Positions 16,195 through 23,447 of a stretch of 49,574 nucleotides of DNA are shown one piece after another. Below the pieces are notes generated by a model. That model ran no database searches. It saw nothing but the letters and a program-made list of their open reading frames with translations, and was not told the DNA's origin. The number at the start of each line of letters is the position of its first letter. Positions within the stretch are counted from its first letter, which is position 1. Origin of the DNA: an uncultured Bacteroidota bacterium (GTDB lineage: Bacteria; Bacteroidota; Bacteroidia; Bacteroidales; P3); assembly GCA_902790215.1 (NCBI GenBank), contig CADAQX010000014.1:1-49574 (forward strand), in the 5' to 3' direction. The position numbers and the translations under genes are program-made.

Positions 16195-17274
16195 TTATTG
16201 TTTGACGGCGGTCTTTACCTCGTCAATTATCTGGAGGCAGCGGGGACGGGACATCTTGGTGTTGGTGCCGACGGCGATGAGGTCTTCATCGGTGGGGAGG
16301 CCACGGAAGTTGACGGTGGTGGCGTGTTCGCTGAGGCTCCGGTCGTTGGTGAGGTCGTAGGCGGGTGCGAGTTCCCAGTGACCGTCACGGAAAAGGAAAC
16401 TGAAGTTGCGTGCGTGGTCGTCGTAATTGTGGGCATAGTGGTTGAAGACCATGCGCCGGAACTGCTGTTCTACTGCCTCGGGCGACTGGGTAAGGTAACC
16501 TGTCAGCTGCAACAGGCTATGGTAGTCCATCTTAGGCGGTGTTATGGGCTCGTTGAGCAGTCCGCTGGCGGTGACCATGTGGAGGCGGTTGCCTTGCCCG
16601 TCGATGTCGAAACGTCGCGTGGCGAAATATTTGCCTTCCATCAACCGGAACTCCGGCACGACAATCCCCGCTTGCTGTGCCAATTCGTTGTAGTGGTATT
16701 CCTGCTGTCCGATATCCATAGGATCAAAGGTGTGGCGGAACTTGACAAGCCAATGTCCATCGGCATCATTGTAGAGGCATTTGGGACGTACACCCCCGGA
16801 GTTCCCGCTACTAGCGAGCAACATTTCCGCACCGCTGTCGGTACGCTCTGAAAGCACTTCGATGGCAACAGCCTGCATCTCGTCGAGCGTCAAATTAGAA
16901 GGATTGCCGCCGACTTTGCTTTCCGGCACATAGCACAATGCTCCCATGCCGGAACTGCCAACGAGACTCAGCCGCTGCACGGGCGTTAGACTTTCATAGT
17001 CAACGCCCTCACGCCGCATTACCTTGCGGAGCAAGTACTCTCCATATCCTCCAGGAAGACTATCCTCAAAGATGCCGAAATTGCCGTTGAAAGGTTGCCA
17101 CTTGGCAGAGAACAGACCCGCTTTCAAGGGCAGATGTAAGGGCGAGATGGAGAATCCGTCGCGTAGCCAGTATGAGTCATATTCGAACTGGCAGCACGAG
17201 TGGTTTCCCATAGTCAAGGTACCCACCCTTTGGCCGTGATACATCACACTGACACACATTATATTCTTAATCAT
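16195..17274 (-). CDS. hipA: HipA family Ser/Thr kinase toxin
   Basis: 359 residues. The N-terminal subdomain contains SPLHLPL and LPGGYGEYLL, and residues 105-115 read VGSSGMGALCY, as in HipA_N. The kinase part has a Gly-rich loop SSGNSGGVRPK (155-165), a Lys in WLVKFRH, the catalytic loop HNYDDHARNFSF (282-293) and the metal-binding AYDLT (305-309), so it looks catalytically intact. Known HipA toxins phosphorylate aminoacyl-tRNA synthetases such as GltX and induce dormancy. Shorter than E. coli HipA (440 aa) but fused in one chain, unlike split HipST. Its start overlaps the hipB stop by 4 bp, giving the usual antitoxin-first order. Confidence 0.9.
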   Translation of the reverse strand: MIKNIMCVSVMYHGQRVGTLTMGNHSCCQFEYDSYWLRDGFSISPLHLPLKAGLFSAKWQPFNGNFGIFEDSLPGGYGEYLLRKVMRREGVDYESLTPVQRLSLVGSSGMGALCYVPESKVGGNPSNLTLDEMQAVAIEVLSERTDSGAEMLLASSGNSGGVRPKCLYNDADGHWLVKFRHTFDPMDIGQQEYHYNELAQQAGIVVPEFRLMEGKYFATRRFDIDGQGNRLHMVTASGLLNEPITPPKMDYHSLLQLTGYLTQSPEAVEQQFRRMVFNHYAHNYDDHARNFSFLFRDGHWELAPAYDLTNDRSLSEHATTVNFRGLPTDEDLIAVGTNTKMSRPRCLQIIDEVKTAVKQ

Positions 17275-17582
17275 ACGCCTCGCTTTCTGTTTTTGTTTTT
17301 GTTAATCTCCAACAGTTCTTCCATCGTGTCGTATTTGGGTTCGGCAAGCAACTGCATCAGCTCTTCGGAATAGCCGAGGGCTTTTGCCAACTTGACATAC
17401 GACTCAAGCGAGATAGAGTGCTTCAACTCGAACCGCTGTATGGTGGCTGCCGGCACACCACTCAAGGCCGACAGACTCTTAGTGGAGAGCTTTTTTTCCA
17501 GCCTTCGAGCCTTTAGATTCTCGGCCATCCGTTGCATTGTGACAGGCAAAGGATATGGGTCAAATATATATCCGTTGTGCAT
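17271..17582 (-). CDS. hipB: HipB-like XRE family antitoxin
   Basis: 103 residues. The helix-turn-helix spans about residues 20-65, with LSTKSLSALSGVPAATIQRF and SLESYVKLAKALGY, the Cro/C1-type pattern. The basic tail NKNKNRKRGV may insert in the toxin or bind DNA. Expected to neutralise HipA and repress its own promoter; palindromic sites around the start codon and promoter support autoregulation. Overlaps hipA by 4 bp. Confidence 0.88.
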   Translation of the reverse strand: MHNGYIFDPYPLPVTMQRMAENLKARRLEKKLSTKSLSALSGVPAATIQRFELKHSISLESYVKLAKALGYSEELMQLLAEPKYDTMEELLEINKNKNRKRGV

Positions 17583-17649
17583 AATGTATTATGTATATCT
17601 CTAAATATTTACGTCTTAGGCATAAAATAATATGCATTAAATATTATGC
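17580..17649. promoter_or_regulatory. Cluster of palindromes, likely HipB operators
   Basis: Three dyads lie between the hipB start and its -7 box: CATAATGTATTATG at 17580-17593 covering the start codon, GCATAAAATAATATGC at 17620-17635, and GCATTAAATATTATGC at 17634-17649 sharing two bases with the previous one and touching the -7 element. The shared GCAT(A/T)...ATGC half-sites fit binding by an XRE dimer. Assignment to HipB is inferred. Confidence 0.65.
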
Positions 17650-17656
17650 AAAAATA
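17649..17656 (-). promoter_or_regulatory. -7 promoter element of hipBA
   Basis: TATTTTTG on the minus strand, 66 bp upstream of the hipB start, directly adjoining the palindrome at 17634-17649. Confidence 0.6.
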
Positions 17657-17725
17657 CAAATATTTTCTAATTCGGCAAATAATTATTTGCATTTAGTGGG
17701 TTCTATAGATACTGTATATATGTCG

Positions 17726-17985
17726 CGTCCCTTCGGGACGCAGGCACCTGGTGCCTGAGAATCACGGCACTGCGCCTTCGGCTTGTACCGTGTTTCTACG
17801 AGACTTTGCTACATCTCGGCATAGCTCGAACAAGTTCGGCTCTGCTCTCGACTTCCGCAACGTTATTCATATTGCACCCCGTTGGGATTCTTTTTTTCTA
17901 CCATTCGTACAGGGGTTCACACCCCTGCCTGTGGTCTGTCGTCCCCTTTGGGGACTCTTGAGACACCCTTGTCAAGACCCTGTAC
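17726..17985. repeat. Non-coding cluster of consecutive hairpins
   Basis: Within 260 bp: CGTCCCTTCGGGACG (17726-17740), CAGGCACCTGGTGCCTG (17741-17757), CACGG...CCGTG around GCCTTCGGC (17764-17792), CGAGA...TCTCG (17799-17818), CGAACAAGTTCG (17827-17838), CAGGGG-TTCACA-CCCCTG (17910-17927) and GTCCCCTTTGGGGAC (17941-17955), the last two enclosed by GTACAGGG (17907) and CCCTGTAC (17978). No gene fits. It may be a multi-hairpin RNA, a REP-like repeat cluster or a degenerate mobile element. Confidence 0.75.
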
Positions 17986-18089
17986 AATAGCAAACTAGAC
18001 TGGAAAGAACTTGTCAAACTTTAAAATGGCAACCTCTAAAAATTCATGATAATTCCGATTTATAAACACAAATTATCATTAATTGACCA

Positions 18090-18123
18090 TAAATTAATGA
18101 ATAATTAACGGAAATTCATGTTT
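18090..18123 (+). repeat. Diverged copy of the AT-rich repeat found at 38.1-38.3 kb
   Basis: TAAATTAATGAATAATTAAC followed by GGAAATTCATGTTT resembles the end of the tandem units at 38076-38276. The surrounding 17990-18240 stretch is AT-rich, with no gene seen. Confidence 0.5.
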
Positions 18124-18258
18124 CTACATATTATCATATAATGAGCATTACCTTGGTAATGATTAATTCCGAATAATTGGAGGTTGCCAAATGTATTATT
18201 TTTCCAAGCGAATATGTCAGCCCAAAAAAGGGAAAGTCACCATTGTCAGTTGGACACC

Positions 18259-18288
18259 GACCGCTACGCGCTACAGTGCTACAGTTCG
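18259..18288 (+). repeat. 30-bp intergenic repeat A, C-type unit
   Basis: GACCGCTACGCGCTACAGTG then CTACAGTTCG, followed by GGTTTGGGCTTTGCGG exactly as after the unit at 15028. Preceded by TTGTCAGTTGGACACC, similar to the TCGTCAGTCGGATGCT before the 15028 unit, so the conserved element is longer than 30 bp here (about 18226-18305). Confidence 0.85.
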
Positions 18289-18356
18289 GGTTTGGGCTTT
18301 GCGGTGCTGGGTGAGGGACTGGGGCTGGTGGGAATACCTGCCGGAAAAGCCTGAAG

Positions 18357-19124
18357 CTACAGGCGGAAGAGGGATTGGGCGGAGGCGGTGGTGACGGCAG
18401 CGACTTCTTCCACACTGGTGCCGCGCACTTCGGCTATCTTGGCGGCAATAATGGGGATGTAGGCGCTCTCGTTGCGCTTGCCTCTATAAGGCACAGGGGC
18501 GAGGTAGGGGGCATCGGTCTCGAGTAAGATGCGCTCCAGAGGCACCGCAGCGGCCACCGCAGCCAGCGTGGCGTTCTTGAAGGTCACCACACCGCCTATG
18601 CCGATATGGAAACCCATCTCAACAGCGCGGTGCGCCTCCTGCACACTGCCGCCGAAGCAGTGCATCACCCCGCTGAAGGTGCCGAAATTCAAGTCGCGCA
18701 GCAGGCCGAAGAGCTCGTTATACGCCTTGCGCACATGCAGACACACAGGCAGTCCCAAGTCCCGCGCCCAAAGCATCTGCCTCTTCAGCACTTCGCGCTG
18801 CTGCTCGTAGTAGGTCTTGTCCCAATACAAATCAAGTCCTATCTCCCCCACCCCGACATAACCGGCCGCAGGGCTGAACAACTTCTCCTGCACAATGGCC
18901 AGTTCGGGTTCGAAGTCATCCGTCACCGAGGTGGGGTGCAGCCCCATCATCTGACGGAAATACTGTGGGTATTCGGCGGCCAAAGCCTCCTGACGGCTAT
19001 GGGAGGCGCTGTCGATGCCGGGCAGCAGCATGGTGTCCACCCCTGCGGCAACAGCCCGCTGCACCGCCTCGCGGCGGTCAACGTCGAAAGCTTCGTCATA
19101 GAGATGGCAATGCGTGTCAACCAT
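18357..19124 (-). CDS. TatD family metal-dependent hydrolase/DNase
   Basis: 255 residues, standard for TatD/YcfH. MVDTHCHLYDEAF holds the first metal-binding His pair, GEIGLDLYW the conserved Glu, HVRKAY and MHCFGGS the next ligands, and ETDAPYLAPVPYRGKRNES the C-terminal Asp signature. The family includes 3'-5' exonucleases involved in DNA repair and turnover; the exact substrate here is unknown. Overlaps the DUF2520 gene by 8 bp and is the last gene of a three-gene operon. Confidence 0.93.
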   Translation of the reverse strand: MVDTHCHLYDEAFDVDRREAVQRAVAAGVDTMLLPGIDSASHSRQEALAAEYPQYFRQMMGLHPTSVTDDFEPELAIVQEKLFSPAAGYVGVGEIGLDLYWDKTYYEQQREVLKRQMLWARDLGLPVCLHVRKAYNELFGLLRDLNFGTFSGVMHCFGGSVQEAHRAVEMGFHIGIGGVVTFKNATLAAVAAAVPLERILLETDAPYLAPVPYRGKRNESAYIPIIAAKIAEVRGTSVEEVAAVTTASAQSLFRL

Positions 19125-19884
19125 GCTTAATCTTTTGTACCAATTCCGTCATCAGGTCATAGACTTCAAGCATCTGCTTGTCGTGAGCCAGCAGACGGCG
19201 GTGGGCATCAATGGTCTTGCGGTCGTTGCGGACGGCGGGACCCGTGAGCTGGTAGCGCACATCGCCCCACTGCGCCTTGCGTGCCGTAGTCTGGATAATG
19301 GGATAGAGGATTTCAAACGGCACATCCTGCTCACGGCACACCTGCTGCGCGACGGCATAGAGCCCATTGGTGAAGTTGTTTACAAACACGGCGGCAAGAT
19401 GCAGGTACTGCCTTTGCCCGAGGGAGGTGCGGTAAATATGGGAGGATACCGTACCGGCCAGCGCGGCTATCTCCTCCTCTGCCTTGGGGTCGGAGCCCTC
19501 GATGCAGAAAGGCAGCTCGCTGTAGTCCATCGCTGCATCGCGCACAAACGACTGAGGAGCCCACAGCACCCCGTAGCGTGTGCTGCAGTGCTTCAGCACC
19601 TCGATGGGTGTGGCGCCCGAGGTGTGGAGCAACAGGGCGTTGCCCAGACGGAGGTCGCCGGCCAGTTCAAACAATGCGTCGTCGGGGATTGCCAGGATAT
19701 AGGCATCGGCGTTGCCCAGCAGTTTGCCCAGGTCGCTGACGGGCTGGGCTTCGACGCGGGCGGCGAGGAGGTTTGCATGGTCGATGTTGCGCGACCACAC
19801 CTGCTCCACCACATGGCCGCAGCCATAGAAGGCAAGGGCCAGATGGGTTGCCACATTGCCGGATCCTATAAAGGAAATCCTCAT
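19117..19884 (-). CDS. Rossmann-like and DUF2520 domain protein
   Basis: 255 residues. N-terminal Rossmann fold with MRISFIGSGNVATHLA (GxGxxA dinucleotide loop), then AYILAIPDDAL and LLLHTSGATPIEVL, and a C-terminal DUF2520 all-helical domain beginning around LHLAAVFVNNFTNGLYAVA, as in 6-phosphogluconate dehydrogenase-like or ProC-like proteins. Widely conserved in Bacteroidota; the substrate is unknown. It lies 6 bp after the DUF2795 gene and overlaps tatD by 8 bp. Confidence 0.9.
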   Translation of the reverse strand: MRISFIGSGNVATHLALAFYGCGHVVEQVWSRNIDHANLLAARVEAQPVSDLGKLLGNADAYILAIPDDALFELAGDLRLGNALLLHTSGATPIEVLKHCSTRYGVLWAPQSFVRDAAMDYSELPFCIEGSDPKAEEEIAALAGTVSSHIYRTSLGQRQYLHLAAVFVNNFTNGLYAVAQQVCREQDVPFEILYPIIQTTARKAQWGDVRYQLTGPAVRNDRKTIDAHRRLLAHDKQMLEVYDLMTELVQKIKHG

Positions 19885-19890
19885 GCTTGA

Positions 19891-20112
19891 CTAATATTCG
19901 TCTTCCTGGAAAAAGAAGTCCTCTTTGGTGGGATAATCGGGCCAGAGGTCCTCGATGCTGTCATAGGGGTCGCCCTCGTCTTCTATCTCCATCAGGTTCT
20001 CGATAACCTCCATAGGAGCGCCGGTGCGCTGGGCATAGTCAATCAGTTCATCTTTCGTGGCAGGCCACGGAGCATCTTCCAACTTTGTTGCCAATTCGAG
20101 TGTCCAATACAT
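19891..20112 (-). CDS. DUF2795 family protein (73 aa)
   Basis: MYWTLELATKLEDAPWPATK and DELIDYAQRTGAP followed by an acidic tail (DLWPDYPTKEDFFFQEDEY) is the very conserved Bacteroidota form of DUF2795. Function unknown. It leads the operon with DUF2520 and tatD, its own promoter lying about 100 bp upstream. Confidence 0.92.
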   Translation of the reverse strand: MYWTLELATKLEDAPWPATKDELIDYAQRTGAPMEVIENLMEIEDEGDPYDSIEDLWPDYPTKEDFFFQEDEY

Positions 20113-20212
20113 AATTCCTTGTTTTTTTACTCTCTTCTATTAATAACACAACTAACTGAACCAGTTTCTGTTGATGAATTGTATGAAGCGTGAAATGCGT
20201 TCAAATTTTTTG

Positions 20213-20220
20213 CAAAAGTA
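20213..20220 (-). promoter_or_regulatory. -7 promoter element of the DUF2795-DUF2520-tatD operon
   Basis: TACTTTTG on the minus strand, 101 bp upstream of the start at 20112. Confidence 0.6.
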
Positions 20221-20375
20221 CATATTTTTTCCATTCCTGCAAATAAAAAAAACATTAATATATGTTTAACGCAGAAAAAGAAGTTTTTACATACCTATTT
20301 ACAGTGAGTTACGTGCCAGCAACACACCCACCGTCCCCTGTGTCCGCTGCAAGCCCGATTACACCCAGCCGAAAG

Positions 20376-20392
20376 GCCGTTCAGAGAACGGC
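20376..20392 (-). terminator. Terminator hairpin after the cysS-to-pduO operon
   Basis: GCCGTTC-AGA-GAACGGC, a perfect 7-bp stem with a 3-base loop; on the minus strand it is followed by CTTTC. It lies 38 bp after the pduO stop. The T-run is short, so termination strength is uncertain. Confidence 0.65.
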
Positions 20393-20429
20393 TTTTCGAC
20401 GGCGTAACCCGGAGAGAAAGGACAATCTA

Positions 20430-20969
20430 CTACCGGAATACGGACTCTTCAGCTCCCTGCGAGAGCACGAGGTGGCGCGAGAGGACGAAGAGGTAGTCGG
20501 ACAGGCGGTTGATGTAGCACGCCAGCAGGCTGTCCACCTCGGCCTCCTGGGCCAGTTGCACGATGCGGCGCTCGGCGCGGCGGCAGACGGTGCGTGCCAC
20601 ATGGCACTGGGCCGAAGCCGTGTTGCCGCCGGGAATGACGAAACTGCGGAACGGGGGCAGCGATGCCTGCAGGGTGTCGATGCTGTGCTCCATATCGGCC
20701 ACAGCGGTGTCGGGCAGCTGGGGCAGCGGGAACGGCACCTCCTTCTCGGTGGCGAGAAGGGTCTGCACGATAAAGAGGTTGCGCTGCACCTCCTTGAGCA
20801 GGCCGTACTGGGTGCCGTCGGTGTCCTTAATCATTTCGGCCAGCAGGCCGATGTGCGCGTTGAGCTCATCCACGGTGCCATAGGCCTCCACACGGGGGTG
20901 GAACTTGGGCACACGGGTGCCTCCCACCAACGAGGTGGTGCCTTTGTCGCCGGTCTTGGTGTATATCAT
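20430..20969 (-). CDS. pduO: Cob(I)alamin adenosyltransferase, PduO type
   Basis: Transfers the adenosyl group of ATP to cob(I)alamin to form coenzyme B12. 179 residues; starts MIYTKTGDKGTTSLVGGTRV, with the ATP-binding TKTGDKG, then RVEAYGTVDELNAHIG and the C-terminal RTVCRRAERRIV and INRLSDYLFVLSR, all PduO-family signatures. Last gene of the operon, 22 bp after the nfu-like gene, followed by a hairpin terminator. It probably serves methylmalonyl-CoA mutase or other B12 enzymes encoded elsewhere. Confidence 0.94.
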   Translation of the reverse strand: MIYTKTGDKGTTSLVGGTRVPKFHPRVEAYGTVDELNAHIGLLAEMIKDTDGTQYGLLKEVQRNLFIVQTLLATEKEVPFPLPQLPDTAVADMEHSIDTLQASLPPFRSFVIPGGNTASAQCHVARTVCRRAERRIVQLAQEAEVDSLLACYINRLSDYLFVLSRHLVLSQGAEESVFR

Positions 20970-20991
20970 AGTCGTTTCCTTTAGGTGGACA

Positions 20992-21237
20992 TTACACCCT
21001 TTCGACGGACTTCACCTCGGGGATGACGCGCTTGATGGCGCTCTCGATGCCCTGCTTGAGGGTCTGCATGGCGTGGGGGCAGGAGCCGCAGTGGCCCTGC
21101 AGGCGCACCATGACGACGCCTTCGTTGGTGATATCGACATATTCCACATCGCCGCCGTCCTGCTGGAGGTAGGGGCGTATCTGTTCGAGGGCGTTCTTGA
21201 CGCGGGCTTCGACGAGGGGTCTTTCTTGATCTGTCAT
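20992..21237 (-). CDS. NifU C-terminal (Nfu-type) Fe-S scaffold/carrier protein
   Basis: 81 residues, only the NifU C-terminal domain. QQDGGDVEYVDI and the HCGSCPHAMQTL stretch give the CxxC that binds a [4Fe-4S] cluster at a dimer interface. Sits 55 bp downstream of mrp, another Fe-S carrier, which supports a shared role in cluster delivery. Confidence 0.93.
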   Translation of the reverse strand: MTDQERPLVEARVKNALEQIRPYLQQDGGDVEYVDITNEGVVMVRLQGHCGSCPHAMQTLKQGIESAIKRVIPEVKSVERV

Positions 21238-21292
21238 TGTTTTGATGTTTTTAGGGGTTGGGTGACTGGGATGGCTGAGGGGGCCGGTGGCG

Positions 21293-22354
21293 TTACTTCA
21301 GCTTGCAGATTTCGCGGATGGTGTTCTCGGCCACCTGCATGAAGGCTTTGCTCTCGGGGGTCTCGGCATCGGACCACAGGGCGACGGGTTTGCCGTTGTC
21401 GCCACTCTCGGCAATGCTCTGCACCAGGGGTATCTCGCCCAGCAGGGGGATGTTCATCTCCTGCGCCAGTTTTTTGCAGCCTTCCTTGCCGAAGATGTAG
21501 TACTTGTTGTTGGGGAGCTCGGCGGGAGTGAAGTAGGCCATATTCTCCACAAAGCCCAGCACGGGGATGTCGATGCCTGGGTTGCGGAAGAGTTCCACAC
21601 CACGCACCACGTCGGCCAGAGCCACCTGCTGGGGAGTGCTGACGATGATGGCGCCGGTGACGGGGAGGGTCTGCGCAAGGGTGAGCTGCACGTCGCCTGT
21701 TCCCGGAGGCATATCGACAACAAGATAGTCAATCTCGCCCCACCAGGTCTCGGTGGCGAGCTGCTTGAGGGCGCCGGAGGCCATGGGGCCGCGCCAGGCA
21801 AGCGCTTTGTCGGGATCGACGAGGAAGCCGATAGACATGAGCTTGATGCCGTAGCGTTCGATGGGCAGCATGTAGGTCTTGCCGTCGTGCTGCTCGCCTA
21901 CCACATCCTCCTGTCCGAGGTTGAACATAATGGGGATGGAGGGGCCGTAGATGTCGGCGTCAATCAGTCCCACCGAGGCGCCGGTCTTGGCCAGCGAGAT
22001 GGCGAGGTTGACGGCCACAGTGCTCTTACCCACACCGCCTTTGCCGGAGGCCACAACGATGACATTCTTCACGCCGGGCACCAGGTCGTGGGGGTCGGGC
22101 TGCTTCACCTCGCGGGAGGTGAGGTTGATATTCACTTCGGCTTCGCGGTCCACATATTCATGTATGGCGTTGATGCAGTCGTCGCTCATGCGTTTCTTCA
22201 TGGGGCAGGCGGGAGTGGTGAGCACAAGGTCGAAAGAGACTTTCTTGCCGTCGATGGCGATGTTCTCAATCATGCCCAGCTCGATGAGGTTGCGCCCCAG
22301 GTCGGGGTCATCCACATGGCTCAAGGCCATTTCTATCATTGTTTTGGTTATCAT
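21293..22354 (-). CDS. mrp: Mrp/ApbC family Fe-S cluster carrier ATPase
   Basis: 353 residues. An N-terminal MIP18/DUF59-like domain (about 1-90, with TTPACPMKKRM) precedes a ParA/MinD-type P-loop VVASGKGGVGKSTVAVNLA near residue 105, with GLIDADIYGPSIP (switch I) and YLVVDMPPGTGDVQL (Walker B) after it. ENMAYFTPAELPN lacks the C-terminal CxxC of many Mrp proteins, as in other Bacteroidota members. Next to nfu and in the cysS operon. Confidence 0.94.
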   Translation of the reverse strand: MITKTMIEMALSHVDDPDLGRNLIELGMIENIAIDGKKVSFDLVLTTPACPMKKRMSDDCINAIHEYVDREAEVNINLTSREVKQPDPHDLVPGVKNVIVVASGKGGVGKSTVAVNLAISLAKTGASVGLIDADIYGPSIPIMFNLGQEDVVGEQHDGKTYMLPIERYGIKLMSIGFLVDPDKALAWRGPMASGALKQLATETWWGEIDYLVVDMPPGTGDVQLTLAQTLPVTGAIIVSTPQQVALADVVRGVELFRNPGIDIPVLGFVENMAYFTPAELPNNKYYIFGKEGCKKLAQEMNIPLLGEIPLVQSIAESGDNGKPVALWSDAETPESKAFMQVAENTIREICKLK

Positions 22355-22388
22355 AGATGGGGAATATAGATTTTATAGGGTCTATAGA

Positions 22389-23423
22389 TTATTGTTCAAG
22401 GAGTTGTTCGAGTTTGCGCTCGAGGTCGGAGCCGCGCAGGTTACGGGCCACCACTTTGCCCTCGCGGTCCACCAGCACGGTGGAGGGTACTGAACGGATG
22501 CCATAGGTCTTGCCACCCGACGAGGTCCAGCCGTTGAGGTCGCTCACGTGGTTGGGCCAGCTGAGCCGGTCGTCGCGGATGGCTTTGAGCCACGCCTCAC
22601 GGTCTTTGTCGAGGGATACGCTGTAAATCTCAAAACCCTGGTCGTGGAATCTCTCGTACAGACGCACCACATTGGGGTTCTCGCGGCGGCAAGGACCACA
22701 CCACGATGCCCAGAAATCGACAAGCACTATCTGTCCGCGCAGGTCGGAGAGCTTGCGCTCAACGCCCTCGGGGTCGGTCATGACAATGTCGGGAGCATCC
22801 ATACCGGGCAGCACCACACCGCTGAGACGCTCGTTGAGGTGTTTGATAAAGGGGTGTTCGGGATAGTCCTTGACCAAAGCGTCGCGCACCTCCATGTAGA
22901 GCGGCACATAGCTGTCGAAATTGCTTTCAAAGAAAGTGACGAGGAAGGCACTCATAAGGATGTGCTTGTTGGCCATAAGCAGATGCTCGATGCGGTCGGG
23001 CAACTGAGCCTGCAGCTCCTGGCTATTGGCTGCCAGCAGGTAGTCGTTGAACTGGCGGTACAGCTCCACATTGCGGGAGCCTTTGCAAGAGACGATGCAG
23101 AACGCACGGCGTTCGGGGATATAGGCGATGTTGACGGTCACCTTGTCCTTGGGCTCCAGCAGCAGGTGGCACATGGCACCGTCGCGGCCGGTAGTCTGCA
23201 GCACATAGAGTGTGGGCTCTTTGTGCTTGAGGGTGACCTTGAACGAGTTCTTGCCATCGAGGCGCACGGTATCAACGGGCTTCAGCTTGTTGTCGGATGC
23301 TTCACTGAGGACAAGACGGGCGCCCTGCGGAAGCCCGGTGAAGGTGCCGCTGAGGGTGGTCTTCTGGGCGAAGAGGCCGCCGGCAATCCCTGTCATAAGA
23401 ATGATGATGAAAAGACGTTTCAT
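22389..23423 (-). CDS. TlpA-like thioredoxin-fold protein with N-terminal DUF4369-like domain
   Basis: 344 residues. Signal peptide MKRLFIIILMTGIAGGLFAQ places it in the periplasm. Residues about 20-130 form a beta-rich DUF4369-like domain, then a helical linker. The TlpA/AhpC thioredoxin fold has LVDFWASWCGPCRRENP (redox CxxC) and the cis-Pro loop RSVPSTVLVD. Predicted disulfide reductase of the periplasm, a family with many paralogues in Bacteroidales. 34 bp before mrp and 24 bp after ctp. Confidence 0.92.
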   Translation of the reverse strand: MKRLFIIILMTGIAGGLFAQKTTLSGTFTGLPQGARLVLSEASDNKLKPVDTVRLDGKNSFKVTLKHKEPTLYVLQTTGRDGAMCHLLLEPKDKVTVNIAYIPERRAFCIVSCKGSRNVELYRQFNDYLLAANSQELQAQLPDRIEHLLMANKHILMSAFLVTFFESNFDSYVPLYMEVRDALVKDYPEHPFIKHLNERLSGVVLPGMDAPDIVMTDPEGVERKLSDLRGQIVLVDFWASWCGPCRRENPNVVRLYERFHDQGFEIYSVSLDKDREAWLKAIRDDRLSWPNHVSDLNGWTSSGGKTYGIRSVPSTVLVDREGKVVARNLRGSDLERKLEQLLEQ

Positions 23424-23447
23424 AAGGTGTGTTGTTTTATGGGATGG

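Noticed and set aside
17751-17990. A 79-codon frame over the hairpin cluster
   Set aside because: The DNA is explained by consecutive palindromes, and the peptide has no conserved features or promoter.
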